In this document: positions 23,785 to 32,766 of the stretch, piece by piece
Position numbering within the stretch: the stretch's first letter is position 1
Layout: each line of letters begins with the position of its first letter
Assembly: GCA_016782865.1 (NCBI GenBank)
Contig: JADHXR010000071.1
Location: 1 to 37,487, forward strand
Length of the DNA stretch: 37,487 nt
DNA from: Phycisphaerae bacterium
Lineage (GTDB): Bacteria; Planctomycetota; Phycisphaerae; Sedimentisphaerales; Anaerobacaceae
Direction: 5' to 3'
Program-made: the position numbers and the translations under genes
The notes under the pieces: model-generated
What the model was told of the DNA's origin: nothing
What the model saw: only the letters and a program-made list of their open reading frames with translations
Database searches by the model: none

Positions 23785-25491
23785 CTATTTGCTTGCCTTT
23801 TTGGGTGCCATCAGTTGGAACTCCCAAATAGTGGGGCCGTCAGTAGATTTGAGAATGTTCAAACGCACTTGTCGTGCCGTCACGGGCTCGAATGCTTTGG
23901 AGTAGGCATCTCCGATTTTTGTGCCCCGGGCGAATGTTTTCCATTGTGAGTTATTCTTGTACTGCAACTCGAATTCCTGCACGCGGTCATAAGCCTCTAC
24001 AATCTTCAACCGATCGAACGTAGCGGTTTTTCCCATGTCCACTTCGAGCCATGCCTGCTTGGTGCCGGTGTCGGTTGCCCAGCGCGTGGCCGGGTCGTCG
24101 TCTACCGCCTTATCCGGGCCATATTGGCGATTCTTCTGATATACATTGGACGCCCGGGCCTTCTTCTCATGCGCCAGAGACGCCGACGGCAGACCGGCTG
24201 GAGCAAGGTCGCCGGCCGGGCCGTTCAGTTGCAGCTTGATTATTGTGTCAATCTCCTGTCGGTGGCGCTGCGGGACAAAAATCTCGATGCTTTCGGCAGT
24301 CTGGCTGACGCGGACCGTGCCGCCGGTCAGGATGGAGCTGGCAACGATTCGCTTGCCGATCGCGGGCAGCGTAAGTTTATCGCCCGACCAGTTCAGGATG
24401 TGGACGTAAACACGGTTGCCCTCATAAGTGCTGGCGCCCCAGGGGCCCGGCTTGAAAGGTCCGCCGCGGGTGTCATAGATACTCTGGCCGTATTTCTCAA
24501 GCCAGGCGCCCATCTCTCTCAGTCGCTCGACTTGCCGCCGCTCTATCCGGCCATCCGGCATGGGACCGACGTTGAACAGAAGATTGCCGTCGCCTCCGAC
24601 GGTCTTGACGAGAGTCTGGATGCACTGCGTGAGTGATTTCATCTGGTCGCCGGGTTTCCACGCCCACTGCCGACAGATTGTCATGCAGGTCTCCCAGGGG
24701 CGGTCGTTCTGGAATTTACCAATCCTCTGCTCGGGCGTGTCATGGTCTGCGGCTAACCCTGCGCGGTTGTTGATGATGACGTTAGGCTGGAGCTGGCGGA
24801 TCATCTTGAAGAGGTTGTCCGAATCCCAGTCCTGCGCGGTGCCGCCCAGCCCGTCGAACCAGATTATGTCGATCTTGCCGTAGTTGGAACATATCTCGCG
24901 GAGCTGGGCGTGCATGAACTTGATGTAACGAGCATGGTTCTCGGTGCGATAATCGCCGTTGTACCAATCGACCGGCGAGTAGTAGTAGCCCAGCTTCAAT
25001 CCGGCCTTGTGACAGGCGTCGGCCAGTTCCTTGACCACGTCGCGCTTGAAAGGCGAATTGCTGATCTTGTAGTCGGTCACCTTGCTGTCGAACATCGAGA
25101 AGCCGTCATGATGCTTGCTGGTAAAGACCAGATACTTCATGCCGGCGTCTTTAGCGAGCTGAATCCATTCATCCGCGTCGAACTTGACGGGGTTGAACTG
25201 CTTGTAAAGGTTGTCGTAAATCTCAACGGCAATAGTGCCTGTGCCGGTTCGTCCTCGACGCTCGCCGCCGCGGGACCATCCAATCTCGGTGCCCTTGAGA
25301 CTGACCGGCCCCCAGTGGACAAACAGCCCGAACTTCATCTTGCGCCAGGCCTGTATGTCCGCCTCGCCGGCGTTGAGATAATCCTTCGCACTGCCTGCCT
25401 TGACCTGCCCGGCTCCAAGGGCCGACAGGCAACATGCGACAAAACACAAGCCGATTACGATTGAAAAGTTGGTCGTTTTGTTCCTCGACAT
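23785..25491 (-). CDS. Alpha-L-fucosidase (GH29) with C-terminal F5/8-type module
   Basis: A 568-aa secreted protein with a hydrophobic signal over about 9-28. The GH29 catalytic domain shows MKFGLFVHWGPVS (52-64), FTSKHHDGFSMFDS (123-136), LGYYYSPVDW (167-176) and the candidate nucleophile Asp213 in IIWFDGLGG. It also has NNRAG and GNLLFNVGPMPDG later on. Residues about 435-562 form an F5/8C (CBM32-like) domain with ASNVYQKNRQYGPDKAVDDDPATRWATD. It would release alpha-L-fucose outside the cytoplasm. ATG at 25491 follows GGAAAGGGCC; an in-frame ATG at 25578 would place the signal peptide too deep. With two sulfatases it suggests degradation of a sulfated fucose-containing glycan. Confidence 0.93.
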   Translation of the reverse strand: MSRNKTTNFSIVIGLCFVACCLSALGAGQVKAGSAKDYLNAGEADIQAWRKMKFGLFVHWGPVSLKGTEIGWSRGGERRGRTGTGTIAVEIYDNLYKQFNPVKFDADEWIQLAKDAGMKYLVFTSKHHDGFSMFDSKVTDYKISNSPFKRDVVKELADACHKAGLKLGYYYSPVDWYNGDYRTENHARYIKFMHAQLREICSNYGKIDIIWFDGLGGTAQDWDSDNLFKMIRQLQPNVIINNRAGLAADHDTPEQRIGKFQNDRPWETCMTICRQWAWKPGDQMKSLTQCIQTLVKTVGGDGNLLFNVGPMPDGRIERRQVERLREMGAWLEKYGQSIYDTRGGPFKPGPWGASTYEGNRVYVHILNWSGDKLTLPAIGKRIVASSILTGGTVRVSQTAESIEIFVPQRHRQEIDTIIKLQLNGPAGDLAPAGLPSASLAHEKKARASNVYQKNRQYGPDKAVDDDPATRWATDTGTKQAWLEVDMGKTATFDRLKIVEAYDRVQEFELQYKNNSQWKTFARGTKIGDAYSKAFEPVTARQVRLNILKSTDGPTIWEFQLMAPKKASK

Positions 25492-25600
25492 ATCTTGGCC
25501 CTTTCCATTTACACAACACATGCGTACACAAGGAAATAATATAGCAGAAAGGCTTGAAAAGCGAAACTGACGGTTCATTTTTTTTCTCGCAGCACGCGTA

Positions 25601-26398
25601 TCACGCCTGCTTGGCGATGCTGGAGTGTGCCGCGTCGAACATTCTTATACCGCCTGTGTCTAACTGGAGGATCAGGCCCTTTTCGGGGTCTATTCCGATG
25701 CAGTTGCCGGCAAATTGTCGGCCGTTATAAATGAGCTTCACCCTGTGACCTAATTGAATGCTCAGGTTTTGCCATTCGTCTATCACCTTATCGCCGCTTC
25801 TGGCTGCCAATACGAGCCAATGGTCTATTGCGGTCAGCAGTCTTTTTGCCAGCGAAATGCGGTCGGTAACCGATTGAGTTTCGATGTCGATGCTCGTTGC
25901 GATCGGCTGCAACTCGGCGCCGAAAGAGTCTGCCTTCTGGTGGCAGTTTATTCCGATGCCAACGATACAGACACGGCTGTCCGGCTTGAATTCGAGCAGG
26001 ATGCCGGCGACTTTCTTGCCGTTGAGCATGATGTCGTTGGGCCATTTTATCCTCGCATGGCTCCTGGCCGGCTTGCCTATGGTCTCGGCGACTGCTACGG
26101 CACAGGTGAGGGAGAGCAGCTCGGCCGGCAGGTTGTTCTCGGTCAAGACGACCGAACAAAGAATACTGTCCGATCGGCTGGCGTGCCATTGGTTGCCCGC
26201 TCGGCCTCTGCCAGCGGTCTGCTGCTCGGCGAAGATTACCAGTCCGTCATTTCCCTTGTTCCTGGCGTATTCGGCAGCAACATCATTGGTGCTCGATGTA
26301 CTGTCGTAAACGAGCACTTTCTTGCCGAGGCGTTGGGTCTTGAGATTAGCCGTTATTTTGTCAGGATCGAGCGGCAGGTCGGTTGTCAGGCGAGTCAT
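25601..26398 (-). CDS. birA: Biotin--[acetyl-CoA carboxylase] ligase, class I
   Basis: A 265-aa protein with the biotin/lipoate ligase core: YDSTSSTNDVAAEYA, TAGRGRAGNQW (ATP/biotin loop), IKWPNDIMLNGKKVAGILLE and VGIGINCHQ. A C-terminal SH3-like domain (LGHRVKLIYNGRQFAGNCIGIDPEKGLIL) is present. The N-terminal helix-turn-helix of Escherichia coli BirA is missing, so it should not repress transcription. It activates biotin to biotinyl-AMP and attaches it to carboxyl carrier proteins. It follows nadC on the same strand, a common nadC-birA arrangement, but a 136-bp repeat separates them. ATG at 26398; ribosome site weak. Confidence 0.93.
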   Translation of the reverse strand: MTRLTTDLPLDPDKITANLKTQRLGKKVLVYDSTSSTNDVAAEYARNKGNDGLVIFAEQQTAGRGRAGNQWHASRSDSILCSVVLTENNLPAELLSLTCAVAVAETIGKPARSHARIKWPNDIMLNGKKVAGILLEFKPDSRVCIVGIGINCHQKADSFGAELQPIATSIDIETQSVTDRISLAKRLLTAIDHWLVLAARSGDKVIDEWQNLSIQLGHRVKLIYNGRQFAGNCIGIDPEKGLILQLDTGGIRMFDAAHSSIAKQA

Positions 26399-26452
26399 CT
26401 GGTCAAATCCAGTGTCAAATCCGAAATTCGAAACAATATCTCATGCTACACA

Positions 26453-26588
26453 CGAAATCCTAAATTCTAAACTCTAAACAATATCGAATGTTCAAAACCC
26501 TAATGTTCAAAACCGGGCAGAAGTCACCTGTTTGGAATTTCGATATTTGGATTTTGGATTTGTTTCGGATTTAGTGCTTAGGATTTCG
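26453..26588. repeat. AT-rich inverted-end repeat, copy D
   Basis: CGAAATCCTAA (26453-26463) and TTAGGATTTCG (26578-26588) are an 11-bp perfect inverted repeat bounding 136 bp. AAACTCTAAACAATA near 26469 is the inverse of a block in 13975-13990, and GGATTTAGTGCTTAGGATTT recurs there too. It lies between nadC and birA. Part of the motif appears again near 37051. Confidence 0.65.
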
Positions 26589-26602
26589 GTTTTTCTCCCT
26601 TG

Positions 26603-27475
26603 TTATCTATCGAGTCCGAGGTCGACGGCTTTGGCCGAGTGGGTGATCGCGCCGACAGCGATTCTGTCGATGCCGCACTGGGCTATTGCCGAGACGTTGC
26701 TCAGCGTGATGTTGCCCGATGCTTCGAGCAGCGGCTTCTTGCCTCTGCCGCACATTAGGTCTCGCATCTCGACTGCGTGCTTCAACTGCCATTGCCCCAT
26801 GTTGTCGAGCAGCACGATGTCGATGCCGGGGATGTCCAGCACGTAGTTGAGCTGGTCGTCAACGTGATCGACTTCCACGGCGATGAATTTGATGCCTTTG
26901 AGCTTCTTGGCCTCTGAGATTATTTTTCGCAGTTTCGACTGGAAGTCTCTGCCCAGTTGTGCCAGATGGTTGTCCTTGATCAAGACGCCGTCGTACAGGC
27001 CGAGCCGGTGGTTGCGCCCGCCGCCGCAGCGGACTGCGTATTTTTCGAGGATTCGCCAGCCGGGCATTGTTTTGCGCGTATCGTAGATTTTTGCCTTTGT
27101 GCCCTGGATAGCACGCACATACTTGTTCGTCGTTGTAGCGATCCCGCTCAGACGCTGAAGAAAATTGAGCATGACCCGCTCGGCGCTGAGCATGGGGCGC
27201 AGGGGCCCTTCGATCGTTGCAAGTTTGCTCGCGACGTGGGCCGGCTCGCCATCGTTGATGCTTGCTTTGAGTTTGAGCCTCTCGTCGTAGCATCTGAGAA
27301 TCTCGGCGGCGATGTCCATCCCGCAGACGACTATTTCTTCGCGAGAGATGATGTTTGCCTTGGCGGTGGCGTCCGCCTTGAACAAAAGCTCGCTCGTCAC
27401 ATCGCCTTGTCCGAGGTCTTCTGCGATTGCCATATGGATCAGAGGGCGTACCTGAGCAATGTTGATCTTTTTCAT
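26603..27475 (-). CDS. nadC: Nicotinate-nucleotide pyrophosphorylase (carboxylating)
   Basis: A 290-aa protein of standard length. Motifs: [17 protein letters not shown] near the N-terminus, [56 protein letters not shown], and [10 protein letters not shown]. These form the quinolinate phosphoribosyltransferase active site with Arg, His and Lys residues contacting quinolinate and PRPP. It converts quinolinate and PRPP to nicotinate mononucleotide and CO2 in NAD synthesis. It starts 22 bp after uvrB on the same strand, so co-transcription is likely. No nadA or nadB is in view. Confidence 0.97.
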   Translation of the reverse strand: [290 protein letters not shown]

Positions 27476-27497
27476 CTTGTCTCTTTTCTCTCTGTTT

Positions 27498-29561
27498 TCA
27501 ATTCCTTGACGACGGAATCTTCTTTCCGTGTTTCTTGTGCTTCTTTGTGGCTAAGAAATCGCGTTTTCTTCTTTTCGAATCGACCAGAACCAGTTCCGGT
27601 AGCTCTTTGAGCTCCCGCAGTTGATCCCGCAAGAAAGCGGCCCGTTCGAAATCCAGATCCTGTGCCGCCTGGAGCATTTCCTGCTCGATCTGAGAGGCCA
27701 ATTCGACCTTTTCGTATTCGCCTGTCCCGAAACGCACTGCGTCGCGGGCGGTCTGCCTGGCCTTAATCTGCTGGGCCAGCCCCGAACGGATTTCCTTCTT
27801 GATAGTCTCGGGGGTAATGTTGTGTTCTTTATTGTATTCAAACTGGATCTTTCGGCGTCGCTCGGTTTCGTCCATAGCGTTCTGCATCGAGTTGGTGACC
27901 TTGTCGGCGTACAGGAACACGGCGGCATTTACGTTTCTCGCCGTCCTGCCGATCGTCTGTATCAGCGAGGTCCGACTCCTCAGGAATCCTTCCTTGTCCG
28001 CATCGAGGATAGCGACAGCCGAAACCTCGGGCAAATCCAGACCCTCGCGCAGCAGGTTCACGCCGACCAGCACCTCAAAATCGCCGCGACGGAGGTCCCG
28101 CAGGATATCAATTCTTTCGAGTGTGTCGATTTCGCTGTGCAGGTAACGGCATTTGAAACCCTTCTTGGTAATGTAACCGGCGAGATCCTCGGCCATCCGT
28201 TTGGTCAGGGTTGTAACGAGAACGCGCTCCTTGGCTTTGGCGCGTTTCTCGATTTCGCCCAGAAGGTGTGGAATCTGACTGCCGGCAGGGAAGACAAAAA
28301 TTTCAGGGTCAATCAGTCCGGTCGGCCTGATGATTTGCTCGACGACCTCGTTATCGCATTTCTCCAACTCGTACGGCGCGGGTGTGGCGGAGACAAAGAT
28401 AACGTTGGCCCAGCTTTCCTGAAACTCCTCGAACCGTAGCGGCCTGTTATCCAACGCGCTGGGCAGTCTGAAGCCGTGCTCGATCAGGACGCTTTTCCTG
28501 CTTCTGTCGCCGGCCCACATTGCCTTGACCTGTGGGATTGTGGCGTGGGATTCGTCGACAAACAGAAGGAAATCCTTGGGAAAGTAGTCGATCAGCGTAT
28601 AGGGTCTTGCCCCCGGTTTCAGACCGGCCAAATGTCTGGCGTAATTCTCGATCCCGCTGCAATAGCCGACCTCCTGCATCATCTCGATATCGTACATCGT
28701 CCGGGCCTGCAGCCGCTGGGCTTCCAATAGCTTACCCTGGCTGCGAAACTCAGCCAGCCGCTGCTCCAGCTCGGTTCTTATGCTCTCGACCGCCGCGCCG
28801 ATTCTGTCGCTCGGCATGATATAATGCTGAGCCGGGTATATGAAGACCTGGTCCTCGACGGCGAGGATTTCTGAGGATATCGGGTTAATATAGCTTATCT
28901 TCTCTATTGCATCGCCGAAGAATTCGATGCGAATTGCATAAGATTCATACGAAGGATGCAGCTCAACCACGTCGCCGCGAACCCTGAACGTTCCTCTCTG
29001 AAAATCGATGTCATTTCTGCTGTACTGGATGTCAGCGAGTCTGCCGAGCAGCTCGTTTCGGTCGCATTGATCGCCGGTGCGGACCGGTACGACGCTGGCC
29101 TTATAATCTTCAGGTGAGCCGAGCCCGAAAATACAGGAGACCGATGCGACGATAATGCAGTCACTCCTCGTCGAAAGGCTGGTAGTCGCCGAGAGACGAA
29201 GCCGGTCAAGGTCGTTGTTTTTAGACGCATCCTTCTCTATGTAGATGTCGCGCTGAGGAATATATGCCTCGGGTTGGTAGTAATCGTAGTAACTGACAAA
29301 ATACTCGACCGCATTTTCCGGGAAGAGTTCTTTGAATTCCTCGTAGAGCTGAGCGGCCAACGTCTTGTTATGCGAAATGATCAGGGCCGGCAAGTTCTGC
29401 TGAGCTATGACGTTAGCCATCGTGAACGTCTTGCCGCTGCCGGTAACACCCATCAGTGTCTGGAATCTCTTGCCTTTGCGCAGTCCCCCGGAGAGCCGCT
29501 CGATGGCTTGAGGTTGATCGCCCGCAGGCTTAAAATCATTGTTCAACTTAAATTCGCCCAT
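27498..29561 (-). CDS. uvrB: Excinuclease ABC subunit B
   Basis: A 687-aa protein, slightly longer than the usual 660-680. Walker A GVTGSGKT (38-45), the damage-probing hairpin around [16 protein letters not shown], the DESHA helicase box, the QTIGRTARN motif VI and the C-terminal UVR motif ([34 protein letters not shown]) are all present. It loads on UvrA-marked DNA damage and positions UvrC cuts. The last about 25 residues after the UVR motif are a basic tail ([13 protein letters not shown]) encoded by dispersed-repeat DNA at 27519-27555 and not part of the family. Heads a likely uvrB-nadC(-birA) transcript, divergent from the RCC1-type gene. Confidence 0.98.
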   Translation of the reverse strand: MGEFKLNNDFKPAGDQPQAIERLSGGLRKGKRFQTLMGVTGSGKTFTMANVIAQQNLPALIISHNKTLAAQLYEEFKELFPENAVEYFVSYYDYYQPEAYIPQRDIYIEKDASKNNDLDRLRLSATTSLSTRSDCIIVASVSCIFGLGSPEDYKASVVPVRTGDQCDRNELLGRLADIQYSRNDIDFQRGTFRVRGDVVELHPSYESYAIRIEFFGDAIEKISYINPISSEILAVEDQVFIYPAQHYIMPSDRIGAAVESIRTELEQRLAEFRSQGKLLEAQRLQARTMYDIEMMQEVGYCSGIENYARHLAGLKPGARPYTLIDYFPKDFLLFVDESHATIPQVKAMWAGDRSRKSVLIEHGFRLPSALDNRPLRFEEFQESWANVIFVSATPAPYELEKCDNEVVEQIIRPTGLIDPEIFVFPAGSQIPHLLGEIEKRAKAKERVLVTTLTKRMAEDLAGYITKKGFKCRYLHSEIDTLERIDILRDLRRGDFEVLVGVNLLREGLDLPEVSAVAILDADKEGFLRSRTSLIQTIGRTARNVNAAVFLYADKVTNSMQNAMDETERRRKIQFEYNKEHNITPETIKKEIRSGLAQQIKARQTARDAVRFGTGEYEKVELASQIEQEMLQAAQDLDFERAAFLRDQLRELKELPELVLVDSKRRKRDFLATKKHKKHGKKIPSSRN
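27519..27555 (-). repeat. AGCCACAAAG-type repeat within uvrB 3' end
   Basis: On the minus strand this reads TTAGCCACAAAGAAGCACAA followed by GAAACACGGAAAGAAG. TAGCCACAAAG recurs at 37120-37130, followed there by CCACGAAGACACCAAG. It matches the widespread CACAAAG/CACGAAG intergenic style (from memory) and encodes the LATKKHKKH tail of UvrB. Confidence 0.6.
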
Positions 29562-29635
29562 ATCAATCGCACTATCTTAACGAAATACTATGCAAATCTC
29601 ACGGGAAATCTCACAGTGGACGTGCCGTGATTACC

Positions 29636-29664
29636 TTGCTTTGTGCTCCATAATCTGGTATATT
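29636..29664 (+). promoter_or_regulatory. Putative promoter for the RCC1-type gene
   Basis: TTGCTT (29636-29641), exactly 17 bases, then TATATT (29659-29664). Predicted start near 29671, giving a 30-nt leader before ATG 29701. This supports that start over the in-frame ATG at 29590, which would lie upstream of the promoter. Confidence 0.6.
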
Positions 29665-29700
29665 GGGTTTCTACTACTTTGGCGTCGAAAGAGGTCCGGG

Positions 29701-30252
29701 ATGAGAGATGCAAAGCTTATTACTTTTCTTATGCTGGTTGTGCTGACCGGCTCGATAGTGGCAAAAGCTGAGGAGGCTGGTTCGATAGTCAGTTGGGGAG
29801 CAATCGCATTTGATTCCAAAAAACTGGATGCGAAGGATTTCACAGCCATATCCGCTGGATATGAACATTCTCTTGCCCTCAAATCCGATGGTTCCATCGC
29901 TGGTTGGGGTAAGAATGACGATGGTGAAGCTACACCTCCAGACGGCAATGACTTTGTAGCAATATCAGCAGGGTATAGCCATAGTCTTGCATTAAAACCC
30001 GAGGGTTCGATTGTTGGCTGGGGTGGGAACTGGGATGGTCAGGCGTCACCCCCTGAAGGTAACAATTTTATCGCTATAGCTGCAGGGCATGAGCATAGCC
30101 TTGCTATCAGGAAAGAGCCTTGTTTGTATCAACTTGCCGGGGACTTGAATGATGATTGCAGAGTTGATTTTCTCGATGATACTATAATGGCCGAAAGCTG
30201 GCTAATCGACTGCAATCTGAATCCTGAAAAGCCTGCGTGTATTCCCAGGTAA
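29701..30252 (+). CDS. Secreted mini RCC1-repeat protein with dockerin-like C-terminus
   Basis: A 183-aa protein with signal peptide (1-24). Three RCC1-type repeats follow at about 46-70, 85-108 and 122-137, each with (A/I)ISAGY.HSLAL then GSI.GWG. Canonical RCC1 propellers have seven such blades, so this is a short form that would need to oligomerise or adopt another fold. The C-terminus (about 140-183) has CLYQLAGDLNDDCRVDFLDD and ESWLIDCNLNPEKPACIP, a dockerin-like/EF-hand-type calcium loop that is a recurrent C-terminal module in Phycisphaerae secreted proteins. Ligand unknown; a binding or attachment role is inferred. The ribosome site is AGAGG at short spacing. Confidence 0.8.
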   Translation: MRDAKLITFLMLVVLTGSIVAKAEEAGSIVSWGAIAFDSKKLDAKDFTAISAGYEHSLALKSDGSIAGWGKNDDGEATPPDGNDFVAISAGYSHSLALKPEGSIVGWGGNWDGQASPPEGNNFIAIAAGHEHSLAIRKEPCLYQLAGDLNDDCRVDFLDDTIMAESWLIDCNLNPEKPACIPR

Positions 30253-30264
30253 ACAAGAGATTTT

Positions 30265-31047
30265 TCATTGTGCCGGGTTCGGGTAAACCACCGCGGCTAC
30301 GAGGGCTTTCCCGTATTTCTGCCAGAGGGCTTCCGAATCGAGTTGTGAGTCGGATCCCAGCATTTCGAACGTTATGATCGGGATGCCCAGCGTGACCCCA
30401 GCGTATGAGCCGAGCGAGCCCGGTCTGGCACCCAGCTTCTTTACGGGCAATGCGCAATACTGCCCCATGCGCTCGGCCAACCCTTGTGCGGGGCCGTCAT
30501 AATCGATGCAGGCCAATGGCTGATGGATGCTGACAATGCGATCCGGTTTATATTGCAGGATGACTTGCCGGATTGCGCGTGACTCCGGCTCGGAGAGCGC
30601 GGTCAATCCGGATTGTCTGCTGTTGAGACGGTTTGCAGCCTCGAAGTTGCGATTCAAATCCACGCCGTGGATGTTATACCGACTGTTGTGCGCCAGTCCG
30701 TCGGGATTAGCCACGCGCAGGAGCACTACCTTGCGCCCGCTCAGCATTTCCGGGTGCTGTCTAAGATGCATTGCCAGCCGTCGCACAAGGGGCGTCCCGG
30801 CCGGTTCGTTGCCGTGAATTGTTGCCATGATCAAGGCCACGTCGGGACCCTGGCCGAGCCCAAGGCACATAATTGGCCTGCCGTGAACGGATGTGCCGAC
30901 AATGTGATACCGTGCCGCACTGACAATCGCTGGCGGCACATGTGTATCAACCAATTCCGGGTATCTCACGGGCCGGTAGCAGCCGGCAAAAGTCAAGACG
31001 GCAAACAGAGCACAAACTGCCGAAATAGCAGGCCATTTCCTATTCAT
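30265..31047 (-). CDS. M14-family zinc peptidase lipoprotein (MpaA-like)
   Basis: A 260-aa protein with a lipoprotein signal: LTFAGC with Cys23. The M14 zinc-binding set is visible: HGNE (His78, Glu81), VDLNRNF (129-135, substrate Asn/Arg), His175 in IVSIHQP and catalytic Glu228 in IITFEM. The short domain and the segment VANPDGLAHNSRYN point to the MpaA/Csd4-like peptidoglycan branch, which trims gamma-D-Glu-diaminopimelate bonds. That assignment is by family resemblance; a carboxypeptidase acting on other peptides is possible. ATG 31047 has AAGGA upstream; an ATG at 31083 is less likely. It converges with the RCC1-type gene (12-bp gap between stops). Confidence 0.85.
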   Translation of the reverse strand: MNRKWPAISAVCALFAVLTFAGCYRPVRYPELVDTHVPPAIVSAARYHIVGTSVHGRPIMCLGLGQGPDVALIMATIHGNEPAGTPLVRRLAMHLRQHPEMLSGRKVVLLRVANPDGLAHNSRYNIHGVDLNRNFEAANRLNSRQSGLTALSEPESRAIRQVILQYKPDRIVSIHQPLACIDYDGPAQGLAERMGQYCALPVKKLGARPGSLGSYAGVTLGIPIITFEMLGSDSQLDSEALWQKYGKALVAAVVYPNPAQ

Positions 31048-31429
31048 CTCAAGATTCCTTCGTGGGTTCGTGCTTCCTGGCAAAATACGAATATCGGAAC
31101 ATTATAAGCTCTCCCCGCAGCGATTAAAGGCAAAACTCAGAGAAGCCGAGATAACAAGTCGATTCGCAGGTGGGCTCACATCCCTTGCCGCACGGATGCA
31201 GGATTGCCCTGACTTCTCCACCGCATCGTCCGCTGGCAGCTAAAAAAGCTTGAGGAAATCTATTTGCTCTGTTAGACTGCTGCACCATGAAATGCCCATG
31301 CCAAGAAGTACTTGGATCAAGAAAGTTACTTTCTTGGGTTTTCTAACGTGAATCAACAGAGGGACCTGATTGCACCGGATTCACCGCATTGACGACCATG
31401 GACACAAGGAATCTAATTCGAGGTGACAG
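31048..31429 (+). promoter_or_regulatory. purD upstream region with promoter and tandem hairpins
   Basis: No gene seen. A promoter-like pair TTGAGG (31251-31256) and TAGACT (31273-31278) is 16 bases apart. Downstream lie two hairpins in tandem: CCAAG-AAGTA-CTTGG (31301-31315) and CAAGAAAG-TTA-CTTTCTTG (31318-31336), the latter followed by GGTTTTCT. CCAAGAAGTA can alternatively pair with TACTTTCTTGG, an attenuator-like choice. The stem is AT-rich and the T tract short, so termination would be weak. The purD ribosome site (GAGGTGA) follows at 31420-31426. Confidence 0.4.
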
Positions 31430-32719
31430 ATGAACGTACTGTTAGTCGGCAGTGGCGGGCGAGAGCACGCGATTGCCTGGAAGTTGGCGCAATCGAAAGA
31501 TTTGACCAAACTCTATATCGCACCAGGCAATCCCGGCACGGCACAATGTGGCGAGAATGTTTCAATCGGCTCCGATGATACGGCCGGGCTCCTGGAGTTT
31601 GCGCAACAAAATGAAGTCGAGCTTGTGGTGGTCGGCCCGGAAGATCCGCTGGCCGCGGGTCTGGTCGATAAGTTCGAATCTGCCGGCATAAAGGCGTTCG
31701 GTCCGAGCGGCAAGGCCGCACAGCTTGAGGCGGACAAAGCCTTTGCAAAGCAACTGATGCGTTCAAGCAGTGTGTCGACCGCCGAGGGCAGAAGTTTCGA
31801 CCGATACGAAGATGCCAAGGCGTATATTGCCAGCAGGGACGAGCCGGTGGTGATCAAGGCCGCGGGTCTTGCAAAGGGAAAAGGTGTTTTCGTTTGCGAC
31901 GATCCCTCCGATGGAATTCTGGCAGCCGAGAAGATCATGTGCGACAGGATATTCGGCCCTGCCGGCGACGTAGTTGTCGTCGAAGATAAGCTTCTCGGCG
32001 AGGAGGCCTCGATACTTGCCTTCGTGGATGGGTGGAATATTTATGTCATGGAGTCATCGCAGGACCACAAGCCGATTGGCGACGGCGATACGGGACCCAA
32101 TACCGGTGGTATGGGCGCTTGCAGCCCGGCGCCCGTGGTTACCGAAGGATTGATGAAGCAGATCACCCGGGAAATTCTTGTGCCGATGGTTGATGGCATG
32201 AATCGCAACGGAACGCCGTATAAGGGGCTGCTGTACGCTGGGATCATGGTCACTGCCGGCGGCCCGAGAGTGCTGGAATTCAACGTTCGCTTCGGCGATC
32301 CCGAGACCCAGCCGATTCTGATGCGGCTCAAGAGCGATCTGCTGGAAGCTATATTAGCGGTCTGCGACGGTGAGCTGGATAAAATTACACTCGAATGGGA
32401 CCCGCGCCCTGCCGTTTGTGTGGTGATGGCCTCGGGAGGTTATCCGGACGATTATCAAAAGGGAAAGAAGATAACGGGACTTGCCGAGGCCGGGCGGCTC
32501 GAAGATGTGATGGTATTCCACGCCGGAACCAAAGAAGAAAACGGAGATATTGTTACCGCCGGCGGCAGGGTGCTGGGCGTTACCGCACTGGGCCAGACAA
32601 TCGCAGATGCAAAGGCAAGGGCTTACGAGGCTGTGGACATGATAGGATTCGACGGTGCTTATTGCCGTCGAGACATTGCGGACAAAGCAATCAAAAGTAG
32701 TCTGATGACAAACCGTTGA
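31430..32719 (+). CDS. purD: Phosphoribosylamine--glycine ligase (GARS)
   Basis: A 429-aa ATP-grasp enzyme of standard length. The start MNVLLVGSGGREHAIAWKL is the signature of the N-domain; LVVVGPEDPLAAGLVD and GPSGKAAQLEADKAFAKQLM follow, then the ATP-grasp core VVIKAAGLAKGKGVFV, TGGMGACSPAPV and VLEFNVRFGDPETQ with the metal-binding Glu/Asp. It makes glycinamide ribonucleotide, step two of purine synthesis. Strong ribosome site GAGGTGACAG before ATG. It is followed closely by an AsmA-like gene, whose TTG alternative start would overlap the purD stop. Confidence 0.98.
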   Translation: MNVLLVGSGGREHAIAWKLAQSKDLTKLYIAPGNPGTAQCGENVSIGSDDTAGLLEFAQQNEVELVVVGPEDPLAAGLVDKFESAGIKAFGPSGKAAQLEADKAFAKQLMRSSSVSTAEGRSFDRYEDAKAYIASRDEPVVIKAAGLAKGKGVFVCDDPSDGILAAEKIMCDRIFGPAGDVVVVEDKLLGEEASILAFVDGWNIYVMESSQDHKPIGDGDTGPNTGGMGACSPAPVVTEGLMKQITREILVPMVDGMNRNGTPYKGLLYAGIMVTAGGPRVLEFNVRFGDPETQPILMRLKSDLLEAILAVCDGELDKITLEWDPRPAVCVVMASGGYPDDYQKGKKITGLAEAGRLEDVMVFHAGTKEENGDIVTAGGRVLGVTALGQTIADAKARAYEAVDMIGFDGAYCRRDIADKAIKSSLMTNR

Positions 32720-32766
32720 TAGTTGACAGTGCCAACGCGGCCAAATCAAAGTTCTCTGCGCTAAGG

